Shown here: positions 43,144 through 53,104 of the stretch, in pieces
How positions within the stretch are numbered: position 1 is the first letter of the stretch
Layout of the letters: the number at the start of each line of letters is the position of its first letter
NCBI GenBank assembly: GCA_905614375.1
Contig: CAJQSP010000014.1
Span: 1-64,000 of the forward strand
Source of the DNA: an uncultured Dehalococcoidales bacterium
GTDB lineage: Bacteria; Chloroflexota; Dehalococcoidia; UBA1151; UBA1328
Reading direction: 5' to 3'
Length of the DNA stretch: 64,000 bases
Notes under the pieces: generated by a model
Database searches by the model: none
The model's input: the letters and a program-made list of their open reading frames with translations, nothing else
Told to the model about the DNA's origin: nothing
Position numbers and translations under genes: made by a program

Positions 43144-45831
43144 TCAGTCGTCTTCTCGTTTGACCTGCTCTTTAAGCCTGAACAGCGTGTTGATCGCCTC
43201 GATAGGCGTCATGTTGGCTACATCGAGTTCTTTCAGCTCATCGACAAGTTCGTTACCCACCTGCTGATGTCCAATAGGCATCTGTAACTGGAATCCTGCC
43301 TGTCGAGCGGTAAATTTTGCCCCGTTCTCCAACTCATCGAGAAGATCCCACGCTCGGCTGACGACGGCTCCCGGCATCCCGGCCAATCGAGCAACGTGGA
43401 CTCCGTACGAGCGGTCGGCTCCCCCTGGCACTATGCGGTGTAGAAACACGACTTCGCCCGCCTCTTCGGAGACTGCAATTCGTAAGTTGTGCGTCCGTGG
43501 CAGTTGGTCGGCCAGTTCGGTCATCTCGTGATAGTGCGTGGCAAACAGTGTTTTACAACCCAATTTAGGCGAATTGTGAATATGCTCCGCGACTGATCGA
43601 GCGATTGCCAGCCCATCGTACGTAGATGTACCTCGACCGATTTCGTCGAGTACAGCAAGCGAACGACTCGTCGCCTGATTTAATATCGACGCCGTTTCAA
43701 CCATCTCGACCATGAAGGTCGATTGCCCACCGGAAATATCATCGGAGAGCCCGGCACGAGTAAAAATGCGGTCCACGACGCCGATTCTTGCCTTGGTAGC
43801 CGGTATGTAGCTTCCAACCTGTGCTAATAGCACCAAGACCGCCGCTTGCCGGATATAAGTCGACTTACCTGACATGTTGGGGCCGGTGATGATCATTACC
43901 TGCCGTTCATCGTTCGAAAGATCGAGATCGTTCGATACGAACCGACCTGGGCCTAACGATGATTCAACAACTGGATGTCGTCCGCCTTCGATTTCAAGAG
44001 CGGTGCCGCTATCCACTAGAGGTCGAATCCAACCGTTCTCTGCGGCTGCCTGCGCCATAGACACCAGTGCATCGAGAACACCGAGCGCACTTGCGGTCTC
44101 CATGATTCTGCCGCCATGAACTACGACTTCTCCGCAAACGCGTCTGAATATTTCACGTTCTAACTCACTGATTCGATCACGGGCGTTAAGAATTTTTGAC
44201 TCAAGCTCTTTGAGCTGAGGGGTGATAAACCGTTCTCCGTTCACTAGCGTTTGGCGCCGTTCGAACGATTCAGGTACAAGATGAACATTGTTCTTCGTAA
44301 CTTCGAGATAATAACCGAACACTCGGTTGTAGCCTATTTTCAGACTTTTGATCCCAGTTGTTTTTCGATGATCGGCTTCAAGAGCAGCGATACTCGATCG
44401 AGCATCACCCGAAAGTGCTCTAACTTTGTCGAGACCCTGATGAAAACCTTCACGGATAGCTGAACCTTCCCCAACCGTGATCGAAGGATCGTCGGGAATG
44501 GCAGCATTGAGCAGTTCTACGGCTTCGGACGACGAGTGAAGTCGACCGATTACTGACCCTCCAGGAATCACTCCATCAGGCAGCGATGCTATTAATTCAG
44601 GGATCACAACCAAACCTGCTCGAAGCGAAGCTAGATCACGTGGAGTGGCTGTATTGGTTCTTACGCGATTTGTGAGGCGTTCGAGATCAGACACCTGACC
44701 CAATAGCCTCTGAACCCGCGAACGGGCCCTTTGATCGCCAACAAAAGCTGTAACAACTTCCTGCCTTCGCTGTATATCGTCAGGTTCGAGCAGTGGTCGA
44801 GTGAGCCAAGCCCGTAGGGTTCGGGCGCCCATCGCTGTTTTCGAAAAATTTAGCGTTCGATACAAAGTGGGCGCGGCATTCTTGCCAATCGACGAAGTGA
44901 AGACTTCAAGGTCTCTCAGCGCCTTCTGGTCGAGCTTCATATAAGAACTGGTCGACTCAGTACGCAACGAAGTCAGTTGCGGGATAGCGCCGAATTGTGT
45001 GTCGGCCACGAAATCGAGAATCGATGATGCAGCGACAATCGCTAGCGGCATGTTTTCGCACCCGAACGCTTCCAGTGTTTTTGCCTTGAACTGTTCGAGC
45101 AGACGAGCCGCCGATAGATCAGTATCGAGCCGTGTTTCATCCAGCGGGCGAACCACCATGCCGGATTCTTGATTGGAATCGATTAGTTCGAGAGAAAGCG
45201 TGTCAGCGATCAATTCCGCCGGCGAAAGGCGAAACAGTTCGTCTTTGAGATCTGCCAAGGGAAATTCCCCTGTCACAAATTCGCTTGTCGAGATATCGAC
45301 GTACGCAAGTCCAGCACGTTCACCATCGCTTACGGCCGCTGCAAGGTAGTTGTTTATTGACTGATCTAGCAGCGCCGGTTCGATCACCGTTCCCGGTGTG
45401 ACGACTCGTACTACGGCACGTTCGACTAATCCCTTTGATTTCGCAGGATCGCTTGTTTGCTCTGCGATAGCGATCTTTAAGCCAGCAGAAACGAGCGTTC
45501 CAAGATGATTATCGAGTGCGTGATGTGGAATGCCAGCGAGCGGAGCTTTGCCACCTGCGCCAGATTCTCGTGATGTGAGCGTAATGCCAAGGACTTTAGA
45601 CAGCGTATGGGCGTCTTCATCGAATGCTTCGTAAAAATCTCCCATCCGAATCAACAAAAGTGAGTCATGATAAGCCGCTTTGAATTCAAGAAACTGGCGT
45701 CGGCCTGGTGACAGCTTCTTTCCAGTAGCTGTTTTCTTTTTAGGCGCCTTCAAGCTAGCACCAGCTTCACCCGTGGGTTCGGAAGGCTCGGCATTTTCTA
45801 CATAATTTGCGGTATCTGAGGTTGCTGACAT
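43144..45831 (-). CDS. mutS: DNA mismatch repair protein MutS
   Basis: An 895-residue MutS. The mismatch-binding domain is shown by LLIRMGDFYEAFDEDA, with the F-x-E type site. The C-terminal ATPase has ITGPNMSGKSTYIRQ, then FTRAGLSDDISGGQSTFMVE, LAVLDEIGRGTSTYDGLAI and ATHYHEM. Length and order are normal. A -10 TAGAAT lies 9 nt before the ATG. MutL is not in the window. Confidence 0.97.
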   Translation of the reverse strand: MSATSDTANYVENAEPSEPTGEAGASLKAPKKKTATGKKLSPGRRQFLEFKAAYHDSLLLIRMGDFYEAFDEDAHTLSKVLGITLTSRESGAGGKAPLAGIPHHALDNHLGTLVSAGLKIAIAEQTSDPAKSKGLVERAVVRVVTPGTVIEPALLDQSINNYLAAAVSDGERAGLAYVDISTSEFVTGEFPLADLKDELFRLSPAELIADTLSLELIDSNQESGMVVRPLDETRLDTDLSAARLLEQFKAKTLEAFGCENMPLAIVAASSILDFVADTQFGAIPQLTSLRTESTSSYMKLDQKALRDLEVFTSSIGKNAAPTLYRTLNFSKTAMGARTLRAWLTRPLLEPDDIQRRQEVVTAFVGDQRARSRVQRLLGQVSDLERLTNRVRTNTATPRDLASLRAGLVVIPELIASLPDGVIPGGSVIGRLHSSSEAVELLNAAIPDDPSITVGEGSAIREGFHQGLDKVRALSGDARSSIAALEADHRKTTGIKSLKIGYNRVFGYYLEVTKNNVHLVPESFERRQTLVNGERFITPQLKELESKILNARDRISELEREIFRRVCGEVVVHGGRIMETASALGVLDALVSMAQAAAENGWIRPLVDSGTALEIEGGRHPVVESSLGPGRFVSNDLDLSNDERQVMIITGPNMSGKSTYIRQAAVLVLLAQVGSYIPATKARIGVVDRIFTRAGLSDDISGGQSTFMVEMVETASILNQATSRSLAVLDEIGRGTSTYDGLAIARSVAEHIHNSPKLGCKTLFATHYHEMTELADQLPRTHNLRIAVSEEAGEVVFLHRIVPGGADRSYGVHVARLAGMPGAVVSRAWDLLDELENGAKFTARQAGFQLQMPIGHQQVGNELVDELKELDVANMTPIEAINTLFRLKEQVKREDD

Positions 45832-45840
45832 CGTGTCGCG

Positions 45841-45846
45841 ATTCTA
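45841..45846 (-). promoter_or_regulatory. TAGAAT -10 box 9 nt before mutS
   Basis: On the minus strand TAGAAT is followed by 9 nt and then the ATG. It fits the pattern at thiL, rsfS and mnmA. Confidence 0.45.
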
Positions 45847-45882
45847 GCGTGTATTCGAGACAGCTTTTTGAGTTTCGAGAGG

Positions 45883-46821
45883 TTACTGGTACAGAATTCT
45901 CACAGAATCAGATGCGCTCCAGCGTAATTCTGAGAACGAACTCCCTCTCGGCAGTTCGTAAACCATCATTCCAGTAACTTGCTCGTTAGCGTTCAGCTTC
46001 ACCGTGCCCCACATAGGAACAAACCCAGGGACTGCATATTTGGGCGCTGGCTCAGCGGCGTAAGCACGAGCGATCGCATCGATCGGCTCGTACGAAGTTC
46101 TTTTACTATCCAGCAAAGTCGACGAGCTTTCGTCCACAACAAGGTTTACCGTTCCGGAAGTCTGGTTTATAAGGGTTATCTTCACATAAACGAGCTCGTT
46201 ATTCGCCTCGTCTTCAGGCTTCATTGCCCAGTTGTAGACCGTTCCACTGGTGTCGCTGCCTTGGTAGGTGATGAACTGCTGTTGCTTCGGCTCTTCTGCT
46301 CGAATCCACAGCGTACGACCTGCAATGTATAGCGGGTCGTGGTCCTCGCTCTTGAACACCGTCATCATGCTGATGGTCACCACTGCCAATATGACAGAAA
46401 ATGTTGCGATGCCCATAAGAACGAATGGTTTGTTCTCTTTTGGAATGCTCATCTGTCGACGGGCCAGAACTGCCCCACCCGAGTCGATATCCATGTACTC
46501 CGATCCAGGATTACCCCGGAAACCGGAAGTTGGCATGAATTCGAGCCGAACTCTGACGATGCCGCCTGCCATTCTTTCGGCAGAAACAACGTTCCAAGTC
46601 AGTTCAGCGTTCCGCAGGCGCGGACCGTACTCGTACTTGTTTGCTCCAGCGTAATTAAGTGCGGCGGTAACTTGGCTTGGAAAGCTCTTTGTAGCTTTCT
46701 CACCAAACTCGAAACTACCCGATTCTACAGCCGGTGCTGTGTTCGCTGATGCGGTTGTGTGTTCTTCAGTTGCCTGAGATTCTTCAGCCACGTTCTGTTC
46801 AGTTCGATTCTCTTCAGTCAT
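45883..46821 (-). CDS. Unknown single-pass membrane protein
   Basis: A 312-residue protein. The N-terminal 50 residues are Glu/Thr/Ala-rich. A membrane segment, PFVLMGIATFSVILAVVTIS, is near residue 135. Beyond it lies an extracytoplasmic domain with SSSTLLDSKRT and VTGMMVYELPRGSSFSELRW, which resembles a DUF4352-like beta domain. The frame is open to 46890, but ATG at 46821 has GGAG 6 nt before it. No enzyme motif was seen. It lies between mutS and a cysteine desulfurase gene. Confidence 0.65.
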   Translation of the reverse strand: MTEENRTEQNVAEESQATEEHTTASANTAPAVESGSFEFGEKATKSFPSQVTAALNYAGANKYEYGPRLRNAELTWNVVSAERMAGGIVRVRLEFMPTSGFRGNPGSEYMDIDSGGAVLARRQMSIPKENKPFVLMGIATFSVILAVVTISMMTVFKSEDHDPLYIAGRTLWIRAEEPKQQQFITYQGSDTSGTVYNWAMKPEDEANNELVYVKITLINQTSGTVNLVVDESSSTLLDSKRTSYEPIDAIARAYAAEPAPKYAVPGFVPMWGTVKLNANEQVTGMMVYELPRGSSFSELRWSASDSVRILYQ

Positions 46822-46984
46822 CCGTTGCTCCACTGCCCGGGAATACCCCGAACCGACAAGCGAGACTACACGATGTACGGTCGGTATCACACACTATTTT
46901 TATCATTGAGCTACTAATTATTGCCAAGAGCCAGCGAATGAGCGAATTCTTATTCGCTATTGATTGAACAGTGGGTGCCTCATT

Positions 46985-48187
46985 TTACGCCGATGGAAAC
47001 GTCGCCAGTTGGTCTAAAACGTCTTTTAATGCCTGGAGTACGTCATCGACATCACTTTCTGTTGTTTCTCGACCAAAAGATATTCGAATACTGCCCACTG
47101 CTAGATCAGCGTCAATTCCCATAGCCAGTAGCACGTGAGACGGCTCAAGCGATGCGCTACTACAGGCACTACCGCTCGAAGCAGCTATTCCCTTGAAATC
47201 CAACCCCAACAGCACCGGTTCCCCCTCCACTCCAGGGAAAGAGAAATTCGATATTTCGGGAACTCGGTCAGTCTTACTGCCATTGAACGATGAGTTTGGG
47301 ATTCTTTCAGCTACGCCTTCGACGAGCTTGTTTGCAAGTTTCTTCAGTTGTTCTTGAGATTCGACTCGTTCGGACTCGGCCAGTGTTATCGCCTCTCCAA
47401 ACCCGACGATGTTGGCGACGTTTTCAGTTCCAGAACGACGTTGACGTTCCTGACCACCACCAGCAATGAGCGGTTCTAGTTCCACACCTCTCTTTACATA
47501 CAGTGCGCCTACACCCTTAGGACCGTAAATCTTGTGTGCTGACAGGCTCAAAAGATCAACTCCAAGATCATTCACATTCAACGACAGCTTCCCTGCACCT
47601 TGCACAGCGTCGGTGTGAATCAGCACACTTCCATCAAGGAATTTCGATGCTTCCCGGGTTTTTTTAGCAATTGTCGCCACATCTTGAATCGTGCCGACTT
47701 CATTGTTCACCAGCATCACGCTCGCAAGGAACGTATCGGCTCTGACAGCAGCAGCAAACTCGTCGGGATCAACCTTGCCGGTGCTGTCGACACCCACGTA
47801 TGTAGCCTCGTATCCCAGTTTTTCAAGTTGCTCAACAGGGTGAATGATGGCGTGATGCTCGATAGCCGTGGTGACGATGTGCCCTCTGTGTCCAGTGAAC
47901 CCACTGGCAGCCAAACGCATCGCCGCGGTTCCCTTTATAGCTAAGTTATTCGATTCAGAGCCCCCGCCCGTGAAGACGATTTCACCTGAACGGCATCCCA
48001 GAACCGCCGCTACTTTCTCTCGCGACTCGTCGAGTCCGTATCTTGCTTCCCCTGCTAATGAGTACAAACTTGAAGGGTTGCCGAACTTCTCAATAAAGTA
48101 CGGGAGCATCTTTTCGAGCACCTCAGGGCGGACCGGGGTGGTCGCAGCGTGATCAAGATAATTTATTCGTTCATCACTAGAAGTCAT
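46985..48187 (-). CDS. Cysteine desulfurase (NifS/IscS family)
   Basis: A 400-residue PLP enzyme that removes sulfur from cysteine. YLDHAATTPV at the start, then THAxEHHAI-type TTAIEHHAIIHP, and the PLP lysine in LSLSAHKIYGPKG near 211-223. The catalytic Cys lies in GIAASSGSACSSASLEPSHV near residue 337. It likely supplies sulfur to MnmA and Fe-S assembly. No isc or suf partners are adjacent. Confidence 0.94.
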   Translation of the reverse strand: MTSSDERINYLDHAATTPVRPEVLEKMLPYFIEKFGNPSSLYSLAGEARYGLDESREKVAAVLGCRSGEIVFTGGGSESNNLAIKGTAAMRLAASGFTGHRGHIVTTAIEHHAIIHPVEQLEKLGYEATYVGVDSTGKVDPDEFAAAVRADTFLASVMLVNNEVGTIQDVATIAKKTREASKFLDGSVLIHTDAVQGAGKLSLNVNDLGVDLLSLSAHKIYGPKGVGALYVKRGVELEPLIAGGGQERQRRSGTENVANIVGFGEAITLAESERVESQEQLKKLANKLVEGVAERIPNSSFNGSKTDRVPEISNFSFPGVEGEPVLLGLDFKGIAASSGSACSSASLEPSHVLLAMGIDADLAVGSIRISFGRETTESDVDDVLQALKDVLDQLATFPSA

Positions 48188-48337
48188 TGTTCAAGTATTT
48201 GCTAAAGAACTATTTGTTGCAACGAAAGCGTGTAGCCGTGGCTATTTTGCTTGGATAAGATATTGCCGGATTTAAAATCTGCTAAAACGATTGTGTCGTA
48301 TCTATGTGCCCTGAGCCCCACGACTCATTTAATTTTG

Positions 48338-48353
48338 GCACAATAGTTGCGTT
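48338..48353 (+). promoter_or_regulatory. Possible sigma-54-type promoter upstream of the ABC operon
   Basis: TGGCACAATAGTTGCG has GG and GC separated by 10 bp, as in -24/-12 sites. It lies 45 bp before the TTG start of the ABC ATPase gene. It is unclear whether this lineage has RpoN; the match may be chance, or CACAAT may be a sigma-70 -10. Confidence 0.3.
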
Positions 48354-48397
48354 GTGGCGGAAATAGCCGTCATTCAACCGAAAACCGGAGTGAGTAG

Positions 48398-49369
48398 TTG
48401 ATCAAAATTGAGCACATGTCGAAGAGTTACGGACCCTACCCGGCCGTTATCGACATCTCGTTCGAAGTGCTCAAGGGTGAAATCGTCGGATTCCTCGGCC
48501 CGAACGGCGCAGGAAAGACGACAACCATGCGGGTCGTCACAGGATTCACGCCTCCGACCGAGGGCGATGTAACCGTTGGTGGTTACGACGTCGTCTCCCA
48601 CTCGCTCGACGTTCGCCGACACATCGGATACCTCCCAGAGACCGTTCCGCTCTACTTAGATATGACGGTTATGGACTATCTCACCTATATGGGTGAAATC
48701 CGTGGCATGAATAAATCCTGGGTGAAAGAACGTTTGCCCAAGGTCATCGACATGGTAAAACTCGGCGAATACAGGAACACGCTAGTGGGCCGGCTCTCAA
48801 AGGGCTACCGACAGCGAGTAGGTATCTCACAGGCAATCCTTCACGAACCAGACGTGCTTGTAATGGACGAGCCAACTATTGGTATCGACCCAATTCAGGT
48901 AGTCGAAACTCGAGAATTGATAAGCAATCTGGGTGAAGAACACACCATGCTTCTCAGTTCCCACATTCTTCCTGAAGTGAGCGCTATATGTAAGCGAGTG
49001 CTCGTGATCAACGACGGTCGAATCGTCGCTGACGACAAGCCAGACGATCTTTCCGAGAAGCTCCAGCACGCTGAACGAATCGAAATCAGCATACGGGGAG
49101 CAGAAGCACCAGCGTTCATCAACGCTATGCGAGATATTCCCGATGTAGTAGATGCCCGCTCTGACCAGCGAGCGTCGATCGTACAACGTGCTGAACGAGA
49201 AGACTTTCTTCCGTTCATCGTGGATGCCCGACCTAACGCTCAGGCAACTGAAACTATTGCGAAGACCATCATCAACAACGGCTGGAGCCTGACTAATTTG
49301 ACCCCTCTGCCGATGACTCTTGAAGAGATCTTCCTCGAATTGACAACCGAAGAGAATTTAGGCGAGTAG
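48398..49369 (+). CDS. ABC transporter ATP-binding protein (GldA-like)
   Basis: A 323-residue ATPase with Walker A GPNGAGKTT near 37-45, signature LSKGYRQRVGIS near 134, and Walker B VLVMDEPTIGID. It has the 80-residue C-terminal extension of the GldA/NatA type. The start is TTG after GGAGTGAG. The next gene begins 3 bp after its stop, so this is the first of a four-gene exporter operon with permease, GldG-like and DUF4340 genes. Confidence 0.93.
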   Translation: MIKIEHMSKSYGPYPAVIDISFEVLKGEIVGFLGPNGAGKTTTMRVVTGFTPPTEGDVTVGGYDVVSHSLDVRRHIGYLPETVPLYLDMTVMDYLTYMGEIRGMNKSWVKERLPKVIDMVKLGEYRNTLVGRLSKGYRQRVGISQAILHEPDVLVMDEPTIGIDPIQVVETRELISNLGEEHTMLLSSHILPEVSAICKRVLVINDGRIVADDKPDDLSEKLQHAERIEISIRGAEAPAFINAMRDIPDVVDARSDQRASIVQRAEREDFLPFIVDARPNAQATETIAKTIINNGWSLTNLTPLPMTLEEIFLELTTEENLGE

Positions 49370-49372
49370 GAA

Positions 49373-50134
49373 TTGCGTTTCATATCCGTCATAGCGATCA
49401 AAGAGATTCGCACATACTTCGCCTCGCCAATGGCCTATGTGGTCTCGGCAGCGTTCCTTGCTATCACTGGCTTCTTCTTCGTCGCATCGGTTTCCGATGC
49501 GTTCGCTGAAGCAAGTATCCGTGGTTACTTAGCTGGTGCGATTTTCTTCATGATTTTCATGTCACCAGCTCTTACGATGCGTCTCCTTGCTGAAGAGCAA
49601 AAATTGGGAACGCTCGAATTGCTGTTGACCTCACCCCTGCGCGAATTCGAAATTGTTTTCGGAAAATTCATCGCAGCTTTAGTTACTACAATGGTAATGG
49701 TGGTGCTTTCACTCTACTTCGTGCTTGTGCTGTTTGTTTATGGCGATCCAGACATCGGCCCGTTACTCACTGGATTAGTCGGGCTTACGTTGTATGCATC
49801 GGCAACTCTTGCGGTTGGACTGTTCGCCTCAGCGCTTAGCAGTAACCAGATCGTAGGTCTCGTCGTTGGATCTGGAATTCTCACGGCGCTCACGATTATC
49901 GATTTCGTGAGCGCAAGACTTTCGGGAACGGCAGCTCAAGTTTTGGATGCATTCCAACTTGGTGCTTCATTCTCGGTTTTCGACCTTGATAGCTTCGGAG
50001 TTGCCGAGGGTGGCCACTTCGCAGATTTCGCACGAGGCATCATCTCTCTAACAGATATTGCCTATTACTCATCAATTACAGCAGTGTTCTTGCTCCTCAC
50101 AGTTCTTGTGTTGGAAGCAAGGCGATGGCGCTAG
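49373..50134 (+). CDS. ABC-2 type permease (GldF-like)
   Basis: A 253-residue membrane protein of about six helices. The N-terminal IAIKEIRTYFASPMAYVV and the RLLAEEQKLGTLELLLTSP motif are typical of ABC-2 permeases in Gld-like systems. It pairs with the ATPase 3 bp upstream. The start is TTG. Substrate unknown. Confidence 0.9.
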   Translation: MRFISVIAIKEIRTYFASPMAYVVSAAFLAITGFFFVASVSDAFAEASIRGYLAGAIFFMIFMSPALTMRLLAEEQKLGTLELLLTSPLREFEIVFGKFIAALVTTMVMVVLSLYFVLVLFVYGDPDIGPLLTGLVGLTLYASATLAVGLFASALSSNQIVGLVVGSGILTALTIIDFVSARLSGTAAQVLDAFQLGASFSVFDLDSFGVAEGGHFADFARGIISLTDIAYYSSITAVFLLLTVLVLEARRWR

Positions 50135-50148
50135 GCCAGTATTATTAG

Positions 50149-51906
50149 ATGTCTACAGATCAGCAGAACAATCCCGAAAGTCGACCAACTTCCGATTCTC
50201 TTCGTGAAAAGACTCCGATTTTCCAGAGTCTGAAAAACAACACGAAATCGATCAGGCAAGCGCTCGCGCTCGTCGGTGTCGGTGCAGTCGTTTTCGGAGT
50301 ACTTATTTGGATATTCCTGCGAGGTCTTGAAGGTCCGGCCTTCATGGTCGCCGGGGCAGGTTTCATCCTTCTCCTCATCGACGCTATTATTTCCCTAGCG
50401 ACGGTCCGCCAGGCAGTATTCGGTCGACGTGGCAGATACGGTCTCAACACCGCAATCGTCTTCATCGTCTTTTTAGCGATCGCAGTGGTAGTGAACTTCA
50501 CTCTTCACTGGGCAACTGATCGGCCGAGCCCTGAAGGCTGGTTGCGAATCGATACTACGGCTACCAAGCAATTCTTACTTGAAGAGCAGGTAGTGAACAC
50601 GCTTGAAAACCTGAAAGAACCTGTAAAAATTACAGCGTTCTTCACGACTGATACAGCTGCTGAAGCGGCTGCGTGGCGGGACACCGACGACATGCTCAGT
50701 GAGTTCCGTCGTCGATCTGGCGACTTCGACCTCACGTATGATCGGGTCGACCCTGAATTGAACCCGAACGTTGCGACTGCTCTAGGTGTTACTCAGTTCC
50801 CGGCCCTCGCCATCGAAGGCGTTGAGAGTCGTCGAACCGAAGTTATCGTAGGTACCAACCCATCGGATGGTCCTAATGTATTTACTGAGCAACAGGTTGT
50901 AACTGGACTACTGGTAATCAACCAGATAGCCCAAAAGAAAATTGTATTCATCACCGGGCACTCCGAGCGTGATCTAACCGACGTCATAACCAAGACAGCC
51001 ATCGGGCTCGCAGGGCGTGCACTTAACCGTGAGAACTATGTCATCCTGAACGAAACCCTTCAGGAACTTGGCACTCGGATGGCTTCAGCCGATCCGCAGG
51101 AAATTCCTGCTGCAATTGTGTTTGCAAACCCAACACAAGACTTACTTCCGATCGACCAGCAGGCGTTATTGAACTACGCGCGGTACGGCGGAAGCATCTT
51201 GTTCTTGTTTGAGCCGTTCTCAACTCCAGATACCTTCAAGCAGTTCCTCTCTCGCTACGCAGTGGCAATTGGCGATGGTGAAGCTGCCGATATGGCAAGC
51301 TTCGTCGCTCCTAGCCCAACGTTCATTCAGGTCAAGAAGAGCAACGGTCAGATGCCAGTGCACCCAGTGACTATCGGTTTTGAAGTTCTTTACATGCCTG
51401 GAACGACCCACTTCGGCTGGGCAATGGACCCAGCGGCGATTCCTCTTGTCGATGATCAAACCCCACTTGTAAAACAGGGAATTCTCGCTTCGACCACTTT
51501 AAGCAGTTGGTCGGAAACAGATCCTGACATTCTGGATTACGACATGGGGACCGAAATTGCAGGACCATTGCCATTAGCGGTTGTCATTGAGGCAGTTGGT
51601 GAAGTTGCCGGCGGTGTTTATTCAGACGGAGAACAGCTCGTTACCATGAATATGATCGTAATTGGTGATACTGATTTCGCTACCAATAACTACTTTGGTT
51701 CGGCGAACAACTCCGATCTATTCGTCAATGCGGTCAACTACCTTTCGAAGGACTATGAGCTAATTTCGATTAGAGCGAAGACTGACGCAAACAGGCAACT
51801 GTTCCTAACCAAGAACGAACGTGACTTCGTTCGATGGTCAGGATGGCTTCTCATGCCATCCTTGATCAGTCTGTTTGGGTTCTGGACATGGTGGAGAAGG
51901 CGCTAA
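50149..51906 (+). CDS. GldG-like ABC transporter auxiliary protein
   Basis: A 585-residue protein of the GldG/DUF7088 family. Three N-terminal helices (ALVGVGAVVFGVLIW and following), a large extracytoplasmic part with ITAFFTTD and VFITGHSERDL, and a C-terminal helix (WLLMPSLISLFGFWTWW) form the usual topology. It begins 14 bp after the permease. It probably joins ATPase and permease to an outer-facing partner. The role in non-gliding bacteria is unclear. Confidence 0.88.
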   Translation: MSTDQQNNPESRPTSDSLREKTPIFQSLKNNTKSIRQALALVGVGAVVFGVLIWIFLRGLEGPAFMVAGAGFILLLIDAIISLATVRQAVFGRRGRYGLNTAIVFIVFLAIAVVVNFTLHWATDRPSPEGWLRIDTTATKQFLLEEQVVNTLENLKEPVKITAFFTTDTAAEAAAWRDTDDMLSEFRRRSGDFDLTYDRVDPELNPNVATALGVTQFPALAIEGVESRRTEVIVGTNPSDGPNVFTEQQVVTGLLVINQIAQKKIVFITGHSERDLTDVITKTAIGLAGRALNRENYVILNETLQELGTRMASADPQEIPAAIVFANPTQDLLPIDQQALLNYARYGGSILFLFEPFSTPDTFKQFLSRYAVAIGDGEAADMASFVAPSPTFIQVKKSNGQMPVHPVTIGFEVLYMPGTTHFGWAMDPAAIPLVDDQTPLVKQGILASTTLSSWSETDPDILDYDMGTEIAGPLPLAVVIEAVGEVAGGVYSDGEQLVTMNMIVIGDTDFATNNYFGSANNSDLFVNAVNYLSKDYELISIRAKTDANRQLFLTKNERDFVRWSGWLLMPSLISLFGFWTWWRRR

Positions 51907-51910
51907 AAAT

Positions 51911-52924
51911 ATGAACCTGCGTTTTCTGCTCGTCCTAATAACTGTTCTCTCTTTTGTGTCAATCGGTGTCACTCGGTTCATGACGAACCCGCCCGTAGAG
52001 TTTAAAGAGCCAGACCCACCGTTCTTTTACACAATCTCACCTGATGATCTTCGAAACATCAGTATCAACACTGGCGAAAAAGTCTCCAGTTGGACGCTGC
52101 GCGAAGACCAACGCAGATGGTACTTCGACGGCATCGAGAACATCCCTGCCGACCTCTACCGTTGGGGTGGTATTACCCAGCTGCTGGGTGGGCCACGGAC
52201 TCAGCGAGTTTTGGCTCAATCGATCGACGACTTAACGCTATACGGCTTAGACGTCCCGTCTGCCGAGTTCGCAGTCACCTTACGTGACGGTTCTGTTGTA
52301 AAACTCATTCTGGGTAACCAGACTCCAGACGGGGAGAATAACTACGCTCGTATCAACGGTTTCCCGCAACTCGTTCTTGTCAACTCGTCTTGGGGACGTG
52401 TACTTGAGCGTTTGGTAGACGACCCACCTTACCCCGACTGGTACTACTCGCTTACGGGCGATCCCACTGAAGTACTTCTTCTCGACAATAACGAAGTGAT
52501 TCGTGCATATGGCTACGACCGCAAAACCGACAGCTGGACAATCTGCGACGTTCCACTAATGACTAATCCATGCTCAGGCTCTGTATTGGCTGACGGCGAC
52601 GCCCTTATGACTGAAATAGAGTTCTTCGGTAACCCTCAGATTGGCGGAGCTGTAGCATTGAATCTCTTAGAAGACGTTGACTACATCCCCTATGGCACGA
52701 TTTTTGAATCTCCGTACATCGCAGTTCGAATTGAAAATCGAAACCCAAACACCGACGTTATTGAAGTAAGACGCCTGACCATGACAATCGGTGACCTCAC
52801 CGATAACGGTGCAAACCGTTTCGCGGTGGCGAACGAAACGTCGGACGTGATCAAGATTGACGCAGAATGGGCAGATCGAATCCTCGAACTGTTCTACGGC
52901 GACATTCTAGTCGACAACGGCTAA
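51911..52924 (+). CDS. DUF4340 protein, last gene of the exporter operon
   Basis: A 337-residue protein with an N-terminal helix (FLLVLITVLSFVSIGVT) that anchors or exports it, then a DUF4340 domain (ISINTGEKVSSWTLRED, LYGLDVPSAEFAVTLRDGS, ILGNQTPDG). An open frame begins inside gldG, but ATG at 51911 has GGAGAAGG upstream and fits the family. DUF4340 is often found after GldG-type genes. The function is unknown. Confidence 0.87.
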   Translation: MNLRFLLVLITVLSFVSIGVTRFMTNPPVEFKEPDPPFFYTISPDDLRNISINTGEKVSSWTLREDQRRWYFDGIENIPADLYRWGGITQLLGGPRTQRVLAQSIDDLTLYGLDVPSAEFAVTLRDGSVVKLILGNQTPDGENNYARINGFPQLVLVNSSWGRVLERLVDDPPYPDWYYSLTGDPTEVLLLDNNEVIRAYGYDRKTDSWTICDVPLMTNPCSGSVLADGDALMTEIEFFGNPQIGGAVALNLLEDVDYIPYGTIFESPYIAVRIENRNPNTDVIEVRRLTMTIGDLTDNGANRFAVANETSDVIKIDAEWADRILELFYGDILVDNG

Positions 52925-53104
52925 GGCGACAGCACACTTCACAGTCAACTCGTTCTTAGATAATGTCCTGTAACCGGGTGCATGCTCTGCTGCAAGTCTA
53001 ACTTTTAACGTTGACGAATCGCGCTGAAGCATAGACAACAACTCAATGCATCAAGTACCAGCGCACAGATCTCCCGCTCTCAGTGAGGGCGACGGGGGAG
53101 CGAA

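Noticed and set aside
53065..53104. CTCCCGC and GGGGGAG pair near the end of the VWA gene
   Set aside because: The stem is short and bulged and lacks a T-run, so it was not called a terminator.
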